From: Mesorhabditis belari | Taxonomy: Eukaryota; Nematoda; Chromadorea; Rhabditida; Rhabditidae | Assembly: GCA_958450365.1 (NCBI GenBank) | Contig: CAUEEP010000133.1 | Coordinates: forward strand, 310,001 to 374,000 | Length of the DNA: 64,000 nt | Direction of reading: 5' to 3' | Part shown: positions 10,358-21,076 of the stretch, piece by piece | Layout: each line of letters opens with the position of its first letter | Numbering within the stretch: the first letter of the stretch is position 1 | Notes under the pieces: model-generated | Seen by the model: the letters and a program-made list of their open reading frames with translations, nothing else | Told to the model about the DNA's origin: nothing | Database searches by the model: none | Made by a program: the position numbers and the translations under genes

Positions 10358-12670
10358 ATGCCGGACATTCAAATAATCCGTAATATTTTCGGCTATTCCG
10401 ATTCATTGTACAATTGCTCAAATAAAACATTAGAAGAATGGAAGAAAGAGGGAACAACGTGGCCGACACTGGGAATGTTTTTGGCGATATTGGGAACAAC
10501 TTATATTGTACGTTAGATGGAGTGTCCTGTAGCCAATAGAGTGTACAAGCCAATAGAGTGTACAAGCCAATAGAGTGTACAAGCCAATAGAGTGTACAAG
10601 CCAATAGGGTGTACAAGCCAATAGAGTGTACAAGGCAATAGAGTGTACAAGCCAATAGAGTGTACAAGCCAATAGGGTGTACAAGCCAATAGAGTGTACA
10701 AGGCAATAGAGTGTACAAGCCAATAGAGTGTACAAGGCAATAGAGTGTACAAGCCAATAGAGTGTGCAAGCCAATAGAGTGTACAAGCCAATAGGGTGTA
10801 CAAGCCAATAGATACTGTAGCCAATAAACTCGCTAGTATACCACTATACGGCCTGTAAAGCTCTAAAGACAGTCTAACTGGATCTAATTGGATCTGGAAA
10901 GCTTTAAGAGTAAAACTATAGCTACAATTTGATGCTATAGCTAGTAATGCTTTAACCAAACAAATAGCTGTATCAAGTGTTCAATCGAATCAATTTTCCA
11001 GTGCCTTTACATTCCCAGCATCTACGCAATCAACAAAATGCGACTTGCACAACACTCTTGCTACAGAGTAAGCAAAAAAAAACATTAACTTATCAAATCT
11101 AAAACTTTAGATAATGTTTGTTCTAATAATTACTGACATTTTAAATATCGTCTCTTCATCTTGGTTCAATGCTTATATGGCGGTGATTGGCGGGGTTTTC
11201 TGTACGGATCCTTTTTGGTCTTATTTAAATGGAATGTTCACGATTTGTAAGGATTCTCTTTTTATAATTGTAAATTGAAATCTAGTTATCTGGAATTTTG
11301 CTTGTTTTCTTTATGTTCTTCTGGCAATCAATCGCTTTTGTGTGATCACCGGCTTTCAACGAATCAATTGGATTTTCAGAGTTGGATCAAAGAAATTTAG
11401 AGATAATTAGAGCTAGTAATTAGAGCTAATTAGGCTAAATAGGCTAATTAGAGATAATTAGTAATTAGGTATTAGAGATTGGTAATTAGAGCTAATTAGA
11501 GCTAATTAGAGCTAATTAGAGCTTAATAGAGCTAATTAGAGCTAAATAGAGCTAATTAGAGATAATTAGAGCTAAATAGAGATAATTAGAGCTAATTAGA
11601 GATAATTAGAGCTAAATAGAGATAATTAGAGCTAATTAGAGATAATTAGAGCTAAATAGAGATAATTAGAGCTAATTAGAGCTAATTCGCTAGCTAAGTT
11701 AAAGAAAATGTCGCTAATCAAAGAAATTCCTTTAGAGTTGTGGCGGTTATGTTCTGTGGCTTGGACCGGCACTTGTTTATGCATTTTATTGTGGAGTTCT
11801 CAATAAGCCTTATCCATTCAATTCTCGAGTCTTTGCAGCGATCACTTATCCATTCATTGAGGATTTCGAGATTGTGAGCAAGATTTATGCAATTGAGATT
11901 TGTGCTCACAATAGAAACACACACTTTCTGATGCACCCAACTGACAATAAGAATCCCAAGCTAAATTAGTGCGCCAGAAAGAGTGAGTTTCCATTGTTGA
12001 GCACAAAGCACATCAGCACGTAAAGAGCTGCTGACTTTAACTCTTGAAAATAGAAGATTGTAGCAAGTCTGTAGATCATAACAAAGCTCAAATCTCCAGG
12101 AAAACGTCCTCTATTTGAACCCAACTCATAAAATGAATAACTTGGGTACAGCGGCTACTCTCACGTTAATCTACGGTTCAATTTGGTGCTTTGTGGTTAG
12201 CAGAAAAGACTTCCGAATCTCACGAGATGAAATGAGGGTGGGAAGATTTCACTTGCAATTTTAGTACTTTCTATTTCGTCTCAAGCTTGTCTCAAGCTTG
12301 AGACGAAATAGAAAGTCTCAAGCTCAAGTTAACAACCTTCAGCTTCTCCTCCAATCCGTTCTCATCACTTTGCCCACTTTCCTTGCTGCAGTCGTCTACA
12401 TTTACATTCAATTCTTTTCCTCTGGCAGCTTATTTTTGTGCTTGGTCGGGTATTTCTCGTGGCAAACTTGTGCAGGTAAATTTTTAATGATTTGAAAGAG
12501 AGAAACACTGCTTTTAAGGTATTTCGTCAATTGTTTATTTGACGATAAATCGAAGCATTCGATCATTTTACTTCAAGAAGAGGAATGAAAAAGAGGAAAC
12601 GGATAATGAAGGGAAAAGATCATCGCGAACCATACAAGAACCGACAATACGAATTGAAGCGATTGCGTAG
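10358..12670 (+). CDS. Serpentine chemoreceptor, class T (Srt)
   Basis: Seven-helix receptor of the nematode Srt family, expected in ciliary membranes of chemosensory neurons (family knowledge). Exon 1 (10358-10507) starts at an ATG directly after TTTTCAG and carries the family signature LYNCSNKTLEEWKKEG, then a proline and the first helix. Exon 2 (11002-11067) reads CLYIPSIYAINKMRLAQHSC. Next come DILNIVSSSWFNAYMAVIGG (from 11112), WNFACFLYVLLAINRFCVIT (about 11285), the helix exon from about 11733 (YVLWLGPALVYAFYCGVL), ENVLYLNPTHKMNNLGTAAT (about 12109), the exon spanning the coding palindrome (about 12265) and the last exon ending RIEAIA before TAG 12668-12670. The frame is continuous. Two introns contain private minisatellites. 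Ligand unknown. Confidence 0.85.
10532..10812. repeat. Minisatellite, 17-bp unit GTGTACAAGCCAATAGA, in Srt intron 1
   Basis: About 16 head-to-tail copies with a few variants (AAGGCAATAGA, AATAGGGTGTAC). They lie wholly inside the intron 10508-11001. The repeat encodes a cysteine/leucine-rich repetitive frame on the minus strand that I reject as a gene. Confidence 0.93.
11398..11692. repeat. Minisatellite, GAGCTAATTAGAGATAATTA units, in an Srt intron
   Basis: About 25 alternating 10-bp half-units (GAGCTAATTA, GAGATAATTA, GAGCTAAATA) fill the intron between the exons ending near 11388 and starting at about 11733. Part of the array shows a higher-order alternation of the half-units. Confidence 0.9.
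12266..12316. repeat. Perfect 51-bp palindrome, probably inside an Srt coding exon
   Basis: Two 24-bp arms around a 3-nt loop (TCT): the left arm starts ACTTTCTATTTCGTCTCAAG and the right arm ends GAGACGAAATAGAAAGT. If the exon begins after TTTTAG at 12264, the palindrome is read in frame (17 codons, YFLFRLKL..RRNRK). If the later AG at 12314-12315 is the acceptor, it lies at the intron end. Confidence 0.9.
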
Positions 12671-15187
12671 ATTTGGTTGATGTTAATAAAAATAAAACAA
12701 TAACAATGGGCTTCTTTAAACGGTTTGCTAGCACTCTCATATGTTTAAACTACAAACTACAATTACAAAGAAAAGGCAAGAATTATACGATTTCATGCAA
12801 ATCCCCGTTTAGAATGACTCTCTAAATCAGAGAAGTTTCAAATTACAGAAATACTCTTTTTTCCTTCATTTTTTAATTGACTGAGCCCCAATTTCTTTAA
12901 AGCATCGTTAACTCTAGTCAATTGTTTTGAATAGAGATCAGCATCAATGTTTTCTTCTGAATTAGCTAACTGAGAGTGCACCAAAGTTCCACCAACAACA
13001 GAGCATTATTTTCTTTCCATGAAGACCAGGTTTGGAAGTCGTTTGAGAGGTAGATAGCCATTAGTTCTTCCTTTTCACATTCTTGCAAACAAGCTTCATC
13101 AGATCTTCAGTCACAAAAACCACCAGTTAAAAAGAACCGAAAGGACACGGGTCGTTTTGTTGTCTGATCGCTTTACCGATGTTGTCTCGGCGCTAAAAGG
13201 GAGCGCCTATCTATTAGGGGCATTTACCAGGTCGCGAACGATTACGGGCCCGCACAAAGAACCCCTTGCCAGTCATTTATAGGGATTTTTCTTTGTAGAT
13301 GACCCAAAAAAGAATATATTAAGCTATGAATTTGTACACAGGGGTTTTCGGCGACAGTGAATCAAATGGCGATGTTTATTTTAATCATTAATCAGTGAAA
13401 AGTCGATAATATGCAACAATACGGAATTTTTTCAATCTACGATCACAAAGATCATCAACTTTGTCGACTTTAAATCAAGAGAAATTTCTTTGATCGACTT
13501 AATTTGTTGAAAGATCCCAAAAATGAACGTTTTTTGATCCTCTGACTACAAAATTATTTGGCAACGAGACGAACTTGATCATCGTTTCTCTATTCTTTTT
13601 AAAATCCTTTTGTTTTGCTGGAAGCTTGTTTTTAGTGTTTCCTCGTTGGATCATTTTTATTTACTGATTGCTTTTTTTCAGTCAAATTTACGCCAAAGTT
13701 TGATTCAATTTTTGAAAGTTTACTTGTACTGCAGGCTGTAGATTGAAGACTGTACGGCTGGTTCATTTACCCAACCCAACCCAACCGGCCAATTAAAATT
13801 TCATCTCAAAAGATCGTCACTTCATTTGGAAATTCTAACTCACAATTTTTCCTTTTCCTATTTAGGAAATTAATTAGCAAGTTTTCTGGCTACAAAAAGT
13901 TTTGTTTGGGAAATGAGGAAAAAAGCGCAGCTTTAGCTTTAGCTCAAAGTTTACACCTGTTTCTGAGAAAATCGAGACTATGAGGGTTAGAGCGTCATTC
14001 AGTTATTCTTTCAATAAAAGATAATTGTGTTACAGTCGACTAAGTCTCGAATTGATAGAGATAGTTGAAATGTAGTTTAAAAGTTAAGAAGTTGATGAAT
14101 GTTACAGTACTGGATACTACAGGGTGGCTGAAAATTACATGCGCGCAGCATCTCACATAGTTTTAAACAATGTATAAATCATTACTACTCATCTTTTTGT
14201 GCTTTAATATTCTTGTTATTGTTATCTATTAATTTTTCGTTAAGAAAGTTGTTTTCTAGGTCCCGACTAGCGCACAAAGACGTGCGCTAGTCGGGACGCA
14301 CAGCTGACGACGAGCGGCATGAAGAACGATCGCATCGAGGCTTGTGGTGGCTCTGAGGACCGTCCAGAAGCTCGTAAAGCAATGGAAAGATGAGGGACAG
14401 GTTCAAGAAGCTCGTAAAGCAATGGAAAGATGAGGGACAGGTTCAAGAAGCTCGTAAAGCGATGGAAAGATGAGGGACATGTTCAGTCCAAGCCCGGAAG
14501 CGGACGAAAGAGGTATACTTGCTTATCCATATCGATTATCGACGTTAATTCAACTCAAAACGTGTTTTATTTATATTTATATTAATAGAAAGATAATTTA
14601 CTGACTACTTTTTTGGTAACTATAAGCTAAAGATAACACAAAATTGAAACAAATACAATGTGCAAATGTTTGGTCGACTAATGAGGAAAAAAGTATGGCA
14701 ACGAGAATGCACCTGTTCAAGTTGGCTCACTTAAAAGATTCAGAAAAAAGTTAGCACAAGATTTTATTGAATATCAAAGAATCAAAGAGAATTGAAACAA
14801 ATGGATGGATTGAGTGATTAACAAAAAAAAGTTACTGACCTTTACAGTTGCTTGAAGTTGCTGATTGTCTAGCAGACATTGGCAGACAGCTGAGAGCTTT
14901 CTTCTTGAAGTTCTATGCATTTGTGGATAAAGATTAGATTATAATCTATAATGTCACAATGTTTTCGACATCAAACCTTGCTTTCTGTTCAATTGTTCGA
15001 TTAACTGAAAACTCAAGATTGTAGATTGCTTTCTCTGACTTTTTTGATACAATTGTAAGTCTCAAAAAGTCTCAAAAAAGCATTAGAGATGAAAAAATAC
15101 ATCTGCTTGCTGGTTTTTGATTAAAAAGAAATAGTCAAGACTTGAAAAGGTCAGACTTTCATTTTCATTTACAAACTTTTGACGAAT
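12671..15187. other. Spacer between Srt and Srh/Sri-type receptor genes
   Basis: No conserved exon was seen. It contains a diverged partial copy of repeat R1 at about 13230-13390 and a transposase remnant with a perfect hairpin at about 14130-14515. The rest is unremarkable AT-rich DNA. Confidence 0.55.
14128..14515 (+). mobile_element. Tc/mariner-like remnant: terminal-type sequence, hairpin and HTH fragment
   Basis: A transposon-end-like CAGGGTGGCTGAAAATTACA (from about 14130) is followed by a perfect hairpin (14258-14296, arms GTCCCGACTAGCGCAC). Then comes coding-like sequence RTVQKLVKQWKDEG (about 14357) and, after a tandem triplication of about 49 bp, HVQSKPGSGRKR. This resembles the N-terminal helix-turn-helix and basic linker of Tc1/mariner-type transposases. 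Nothing else of the protein is visible, so it is a fragment. Confidence 0.55.
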
Positions 15188-18100
15188 ATGACCGTTATGA
15201 TGGAAATTTCTCTTGAACAAGCAAAGATTATCGGCCGAGCGTTTCTATTTTTCGGGATTTGTGATATTGGTGAGGTGGACTTTGTGTTTCGGCAAACGCT
15301 TGCTTTCTAGCACACTTAGTTCTTGATTCTAACAATAATTTAGTGTACCAGATGCGATGCGTTTGCTAGAGCATAAAGTCTTAGCAGCCTTGTCTATTGA
15401 GCGTACTTTCTGAGAGTACTTTTTGACAGTACTTTCTGATTTTTATGCAACAAATGAACAAGCTAGTGTGCTAGATAGCGTACTTTTGCACAAAATACGA
15501 GTCTAAACTTGTCCAATCATTCCACTTCAGCTTTTGTTTCATTGACGATCTTTATTGTGATGAGATATTCACCGAAAAACACCCGACATTACCGATGGCT
15601 TTTGCTTGGTTCTTTGGTTTGTTTTTTTTGATATGTTTGAAGCCAATTGGCTGAAGTGTACGACCAAGATGAAGCTCGAAGATTAAGCCAATCCACTTAA
15701 GTGTACGACCAAGATGAAGCTCGAAGATTAAGCCAATCCACTTAAGTGTACGACCAAGATGAAGCTCGAAGATTAAGCCAATCCACTTAAGTGTACGACC
15801 AAGATAAAGCTCCAAGATTAAGCTTTTCGTTTTAAAGATGGATAAACATTAGATAAGATAATTTTCCAAAGTTTACTGTAATTAATTGTAAATTTGTAGC
15901 TTACTATACTGTAAACTTATTACATATTTTCTTCTCTTTTTTCGTTCTCTTCCTTTCTCTTCCTTTCTCTTCCCTTGGATTCCCCTTTCTTCTCTGGAAA
16001 AGATACTGGATAGACAAGTTAGGCTTAAGTTAGTGGGAGCAAAAGGGTTCAATCCCTTTCCTGGTTCAAGTCGAGGGTTCAACCCCTTTCCGGAAAACTT
16101 TCTTTACCATTCCTTACTTTACCGACCGGTATAACTGTGTTCTCTACTAAAATAAGCCAATCCGCTTAAGTGTACAACCAAGATGAAGCTCCAAGATTAA
16201 GCCAATCCGCTTAAGTATACGACCAAGATAAAGCTCCAAGATTAAATCCACTTAAGTGTAGAACTTGTCTTATTGTTTAGCTGTAAGAGTATATAAAATC
16301 TATCAAAACCACAATTGAGTCCTTTGGTCTGATCGGTGATCTCTCTTTGGCCATCTTAGCTCCAGTGATCATCACGAATGGTGTCGGATTCTATTGGGTA
16401 TCCGTTTTCCCACTACCACCCTGGTTAGCGAGTTGGCTTGTGGTGAGTAAAGAGATTGAAGAGATCCATATTCTTGTCCGTTTTTTGTTTAGGGTATTTT
16501 CGTGGGTTGTTTAGATGGGATCATCATCTCAATCTCGGCCTCTTGTTATTATCGAATTTGTTTAGCTGTGCCAATGGACAAGGTATTCAAATTGAGTGTA
16601 CTTACCTTATTGAGGGTAAACGGTAAACGATTTCTGGCACTAGGCTCTCAAAATTTCACAGTCAGAGTACACCAGAAAGGGTGTGTTTTCTATAGAACGC
16701 ATACTGTAGTTGAAAGTATAGAAAGTACACTGTAGTTGTCTCCAAAGTATACTGTAGTTGTCTCCAAAGTACACTGTAGTTGTCTTCAAAGTATAGTGTA
16801 GTTGTCTTCAAAGTACACTGTAGTTGTCTTCAAAACTTTAGGCCTACTGTAGAGGACTGTAGAGAGCGTACTGTAGTTTGTATGGCCATATTATATTTGT
16901 TATACTGTAGTTTTCATATTATGGTTGGTAAACTGCATACTGTAGACAGTAATTGTCTTCAAAGTTAGCAAGAAGTTCGTCTGTTAGAGTCTGAATGTTT
17001 ACGAAAAAGAACAGCTGAAAGAACGGCCAAACCAAGCCACTTCCAAGGCTTTCCATTTGACTCTAGCTGTGACTTACTTATCGAAACTTACTTATTAATT
17101 GAAAAAAACTTTAGGAGAAACTCTTGGCAATGTTGGGAATGATTGTTTACACGCTAAACTACACAACCGTTCCTTTAATGGCCTATGCAAATGTGGACGC
17201 GTATGCGGGAGAGAATTACACTCTTTCAATTGTAAATCTTTACAGATAAAGCTTGAGTAATATCTTTATATCTTATCCTATCTTATCTCTTATCTTTATA
17301 TTGAGTAATATCTTGAGCTTGAGTAATATTCTATCCTTTATAATGTCCTTTATTTTGGTGACAAATTTCTGATGACAAATTCGATCTTTATGATATTCAG
17401 ATCGAGTCCGATCCCGATAATAAAGGATAGTATAAAGGATAGAATATTACTCAAGCTCAAGATATTACTCAATATAAAGATAAGAGATAAGATAATATTC
17501 TATCCTTTATAATGTCCTTTATTTTGGTGACAAATTTCTGATGACAAATTCGATCTTTATGATATTCAGATCGAATCCGATCCCGATAATAAAGGACATT
17601 ATAAAGGATAGAATATTATCTTCTATCCTTTATAATGTCCTTTATTTTGGTAACAAATTTCTGATGACAACTTCCATCTTTATCGAATTCAGATCGAATC
17701 CGATCCCGATTTCGCCTATTTACTTTCAAATCCGTATCCCAAAATGTTCTTTGACGTTCATCGGCCTTGGGTTTATGTCCTGGTGGCGGTGATGATTCCA
17801 CAGATTGGAATTCAAATTCTTGTACTGGGACACGCTTTTCTGTACAATTTGATATACGTCTATCGGAATAAAGGTTTGTGCAAGAGGCTTATAAAGTATA
17901 AGAATAGAATCGAGACAGCTTTTTTTGTGGAAAAATAACAACTTTTCTGGTGGATTCAAAAGAAATTTGGTGCAAAATTACTTTACTTAAGCGTGTCTGG
18001 AGTTTAATATATACCCTAAATGTTAAGGAAAGAAACGAAAAGACTTTCTGCACAAGACTAATAGATTAGATCAGATCTGATCTGGTCTAGACTTGACCTG

Positions 18101-20336
18101 ACTTCTGGCATGCCTTGGACTAGCTTCTGGAGCTGGCCTTTGATCTGACCGGGCTTGCACTGACCGGGCTTGCACTGACCGGGCTTGCACTGACCGGGCT
18201 TGCACTGACCGGGCTTGCACTGACCGGGCTTGCACTGACCGGGCTTGCACTGGCCGGGCTTGCACTGGCCGGGCTTGCACTGGCCGGGCTTGCACTGGCC
18301 GGGCTTGCACTGGCCGGGCTTGCACTGGCCGGGCTTGCACTGGCCGGGCTTGCACTGGCCGGGCTTGCACTGGCCGGGCTTGCACTGGCCGGGCTTGCAC
18401 TGGCCGGGCTTGCACTGGCCGGGCTTGCACTGGCCGGGCTTGCACTGGCCGGGCTTGCACTGGCCGGGCTTGCACTGGCCGGACTTGCACTGGCCGGACT
18501 TGCACTGGCCGGACTTGCACTGGCCGGACTTGCACTGGCCGGACTTCTGATCTGGCCTAGACTAGACTAGCCTGGCTTTTAACGTGAGCACGACTGATTA
18601 ACAGTGAGACTTATAGCTAGTTAAACATCTCCAATCTTGGAACAGTACCGTTGCCATTTTGATAACGACAGGTAAACTTAGCCATCAAATTTCCAGACTA
18701 CAACATTTCTCCGCAAACAAAAGTCCTTCAAGCGCAAATCTACATTGTGATGGCAGTGCAGGTGATTTCATTTGAAAGTTTTGTTTCATCTGTTTCATTC
18801 GATTCTTAGCTTACTGCTGTGTTATGTTGTGGTGCAGTTGAGGGAGTTATTTACGCGGTTCCTCAACTTGCTCACTATTTTATCGGAGGGTTGCTAGATC
18901 CGTTTTTCAACGAACTTCAATGGTTCTTCGATATGATGCAACCACGTGAGGATGCGTTAATTGAATGAATCATTTGTTAATCATTTGACCAATTTGAATT
19001 TCAATCTACATTGATTTAGTTATGGCGTTGGCTCCATTGATGGGTGTCTGCCATTCGAGTGTCAATTGTTTTATGATTCTGTTGATCACCCGGGTATGTT
19101 TGATGGTTTTGCAACCAGACTAGCTGTAAGAAATATATTTCTACTTTGATCTTTATAATTTCTTGTCAGACCGTGTCTCGGTGTGGTTTAATGGTAGATG
19201 TCTTGAAAACGCACAATTTGGTACAGTTCAATGGTTCAATGGTACAGTACTGAACAATGAAATATGATATTTGAAAAAAGATCGTCACTTTCGCGCGTCT
19301 GTAACTCCCTTGTCTTTGAGGTTAAACTATTAGTGTTCTACATTTTCTGAAACCTCTTTTCCAGGGCTACACAATGGTAATATTAATATTTAGAAATACG
19401 ATAAAGACAACGGAGTTACAGACGCGCGAAAGTGACGATCTTTTTCAAATATCATATTTCATTCTCCAGTAGTTTAGATGTCTTGAAAATTTATCAAAAC
19501 CTTCCCTTATTAGAGCAAACTTCGCTGAGACTGGAGCAACCTGGCACCATCACAATTACTTTAACAATTGCGTGAGAAAAAAGGGATGAATAGAAAACTG
19601 CCTCAAGGAGCACACAAATGACTCAAAACAAAGCTTAAATAATGGGTTTTTAAGTACACAAGCTACGACAAACAAATGAATATCGTCTGAATAAATGAAG
19701 TGACTGATTACGGTAGTTTATCCATCAACTTTAAATTGTGTATTGAATTTTGACTAACTGCAGAGCAGTGGCAATTCGCCACATAGGCAAAAGTTTTAGA
19801 TTTTAGCCTTTCTATGTATATTTTTGGATTGAATGCCCGTTTTCTGGCGAATCGTACAAAAAAAAACACAATTCTAAGAGCAGTGGCAATTCGCCACACT
19901 AGCAATCCATTGTACTTTTCGAGTTCTCTGTGCTTTCAACGTATCAACTTTTGATAGCTATCGTAATCTTGCTTTAGTTTTTATTCAATATCTACTTTCT
20001 GTCTGATTTCTGTGAGAGTTTCTCAAGGATTCCAAAGGATTCCAAAGGACAAAGAGTACAGTAAAGTAGATTGAAGCTAAAGGCAAGAGTAGTTTCCTTA
20101 AGCTTTTTTTGGAAAAGCTGTTACTCAAGACTAAAGACTAAAGATTTAAACTGGTTTTATTTGTTTTATTTCATAAAAATCAGTAACCTAATCCATTTCA
20201 GCCGTATCGCGACCAAATTCGAAAATGGTTTGTGCAAGCGAAGATCTTCCCGCAACGAAATGATTCAAAGATTTCGACTGTCGAGCCACTACAATCTAAT
20301 CGTTTCCCCGAAGAGCAATCAGCGAAATTATTGTAG
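15188..20336 (+). CDS. Serpentine chemoreceptor of the Srh/Sri/Str superfamily
   Basis: Seven-helix nematode receptor. The start at ATG 15188 opens MTVMMEISLEQAKIIGRAFL. Exon 2 (about 15532) gives MRYSPKNTRHYRWLLLGSL, the helix 1-2 loop typical of the family. Further exons: DLSLAILAPVIITNGVGFYW (about 16330), GIFVGCLDGIIISISASCYY (about 16495), EKLLAMLGMIVYTLNYTTVP (about 17115), IESDPDFAYLLSNPYPKMFF (about 17694), AVEGVIYAVPQLAHYFIGG (about 18835) and GVCHSSVNCFMILLLITR (about 19042). The last exon begins with the family's PYR motif (about 20202) and ends EEQSAKLL before TAG 20334-20336. Helix order and phases are consistent and no frameshift is seen. Several introns hold minisatellites and one holds a foldback element. 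I cannot separate Srh from Sri. Confidence 0.82.
15640..15825. repeat. Minisatellite, about 47-bp unit (CCACTTAAGTGTACGACCAA..), receptor intron
   Basis: Four tandem copies in the second intron of the Srh/Sri-type receptor; the unit includes GATGAAGCTCGAAGATTAAG. A separated block of the same unit occurs at 16145-16265, so the array has been split, with tRNA-like sequence lying between. Confidence 0.88.
16028..16098 (+). other. tRNA-like fragments (repeated T-arm/B-box motif)
   Basis: AAAGGGTTCAATCCCTTT and CGAGGGTTCAACCCCTTTCC are two adjacent T-arm-like sequences containing the Pol III B-box core GGTTCAA. No acceptor or anticodon arm is recognisable. They lie in a receptor intron between the two blocks of the 47-bp repeat. 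Confidence 0.4.
16145..16265. repeat. Second block of the 47-bp repeat, receptor intron
   Basis: Two to three variant copies of the 15640-15825 unit (AATCCGCTTAAGTGTACAAC, CAAGATTAAATCCACTTAAG), just upstream of the exon near 16319. Confidence 0.8.
16690..16975. repeat. Minisatellite, CTGTAGTTGTCTTCAAAGTA units, receptor intron
   Basis: About ten degenerate units of roughly 22 bp in the intron between the exons ending near 16586 and starting near 17115. Confidence 0.82.
17225..17720. repeat. Tandem duplication of an intron end with its 3' splice site and first codons
   Basis: Three related blocks of about 100-160 bp contain ATGTCCTTTATTTTGGTRAC, GACAAATTTCTGATGACAA and TATTCAG/AATTCAG followed by ATCGARTCCGATCCCGAT. 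The third copy (about 17686-17712) is the genuine exon start (IESDPDFAY). Copies at about 17390 and 17560 repeat the acceptor and the first six codons, then diverge into AATAAAGGA. Inverted pieces lie between the copies. Confidence 0.85.
18151..18545. repeat. Minisatellite, exact 15-bp unit GGGCTTGCACTGGCC, 26 copies, receptor intron
   Basis: Strictly periodic array in three homogeneous blocks: six units ending TGACC (18151-18240), sixteen GGGCTTGCACTGGCC (18241-18480) and four GGACTTGCACTGGCC (18481-18540). GC-rich against AT-rich surroundings. All frames are open on both strands by repetition alone; I do not call a gene. Confidence 0.96.
19247..19472. mobile_element. Foldback MITE in the last intron of the Srh/Sri-type receptor
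   Basis: The left arm AATGAAATATGATATTTGAA..AAAGATCGTCACTTTCGCGC is mirrored by the right arm GCGCGAAAGTGACGATCTTT..TCAAATATCATATTTCATT. Arms are about 80 bp with a central spacer of about 80 bp. Flanks share TAGATGTCTTGAAAA on both sides (about 19195 and 19483), a possible duplication of the insertion site. Confidence 0.85.
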
Positions 20337-20439
20337 AGAAATTGATTCTCCTTGCAGAGAAATCACTTGACATTTTAACAAAGAAATTTCAACGAACAAA
20401 TGAATAAAGGTTATTTAAATAGCCCGCTTAAGCGCCGGT

Positions 20440-20622
20440 TGTCTATATCGCGGTGGCGCAGTCGGTAGCGCGCCCGGATGGCCTAGGCGCAGTCGGTACG
20501 CGCCCGGATGGCCTAGGCGCAGTCGGTACGCCCCGGATGGCTAGGGCGCAGTCGGTAGCGCGCCCGGATGGCCTAGACCCACACGGCCCGGGTTCGTCCT
20601 CCCAAACTGCCACTCAAATTTA
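20440..20622 (+). repeat. Tandemly amplified tRNA 5'-half with one T-arm
   Basis: GGCGCAGTCGGTAGCGCGCC followed by CGGATGGCCTAG is repeated four times in about 36-38 bp units. A single T-arm-like CCCGGGTTCGTCCTCC follows. The 5' part has the A-box/D-arm look of a tRNA. The repeat lacks a proper anticodon arm, so it is a derived repeat, not a functional tRNA. It lies 105 bp after the receptor stop codon. Confidence 0.65.
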
Positions 20623-21076
20623 GTTTTTTGATCTTTAAGTTTTTATCTAGTAAGCATGAATAATCTTATAATGAATAATAATAAAATAAAATAATGAATA
20701 AAGACAACGGCAACGATACTTAATGATAAACAATCTATTTTCCACAGTAATACCAGGGAAAACCGAACAAAGCGAGTGATTGAATCAAAATCTGAATCAA
20801 ATCTAATATAGAAAGCTTTCACTGATTGCTCTGATCCTCCTTATGATCCTCCAAAACCGTGTAAAATTCGACCTCCATCTTGTACTCGTCACCGATTTTC
20901 CTCCAGAACTAAAGCTTGAGCTTGTGAATCTTTGTGAATTGAAATGAAAATTGAAACCTGAACAATCTTCAAGACAATCATAATCTTTTCTTCTTTTCTC
21001 AGAGTGCATTTCGACTCGTATCTGATCAATTCCTCTCCACCACTGTACTCTTCATCGCTTGTCTGAAAAGTTTGAT

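Noticed and set aside
10245..10959. Minus-strand Cys/Leu-rich repetitive proteins (LLACTLYWLVHSIG)
   Set aside because: Generated by the 17-bp minisatellite antisense to Srt intron 1; no conserved exon or start context.
18071..18550. Long open frames on both strands (QARPV.. and HWPGL.. repeats)
   Set aside because: Pure consequence of a 15-bp tandem array, which is open in several frames at once; it lies inside a receptor intron with good flanking exons.
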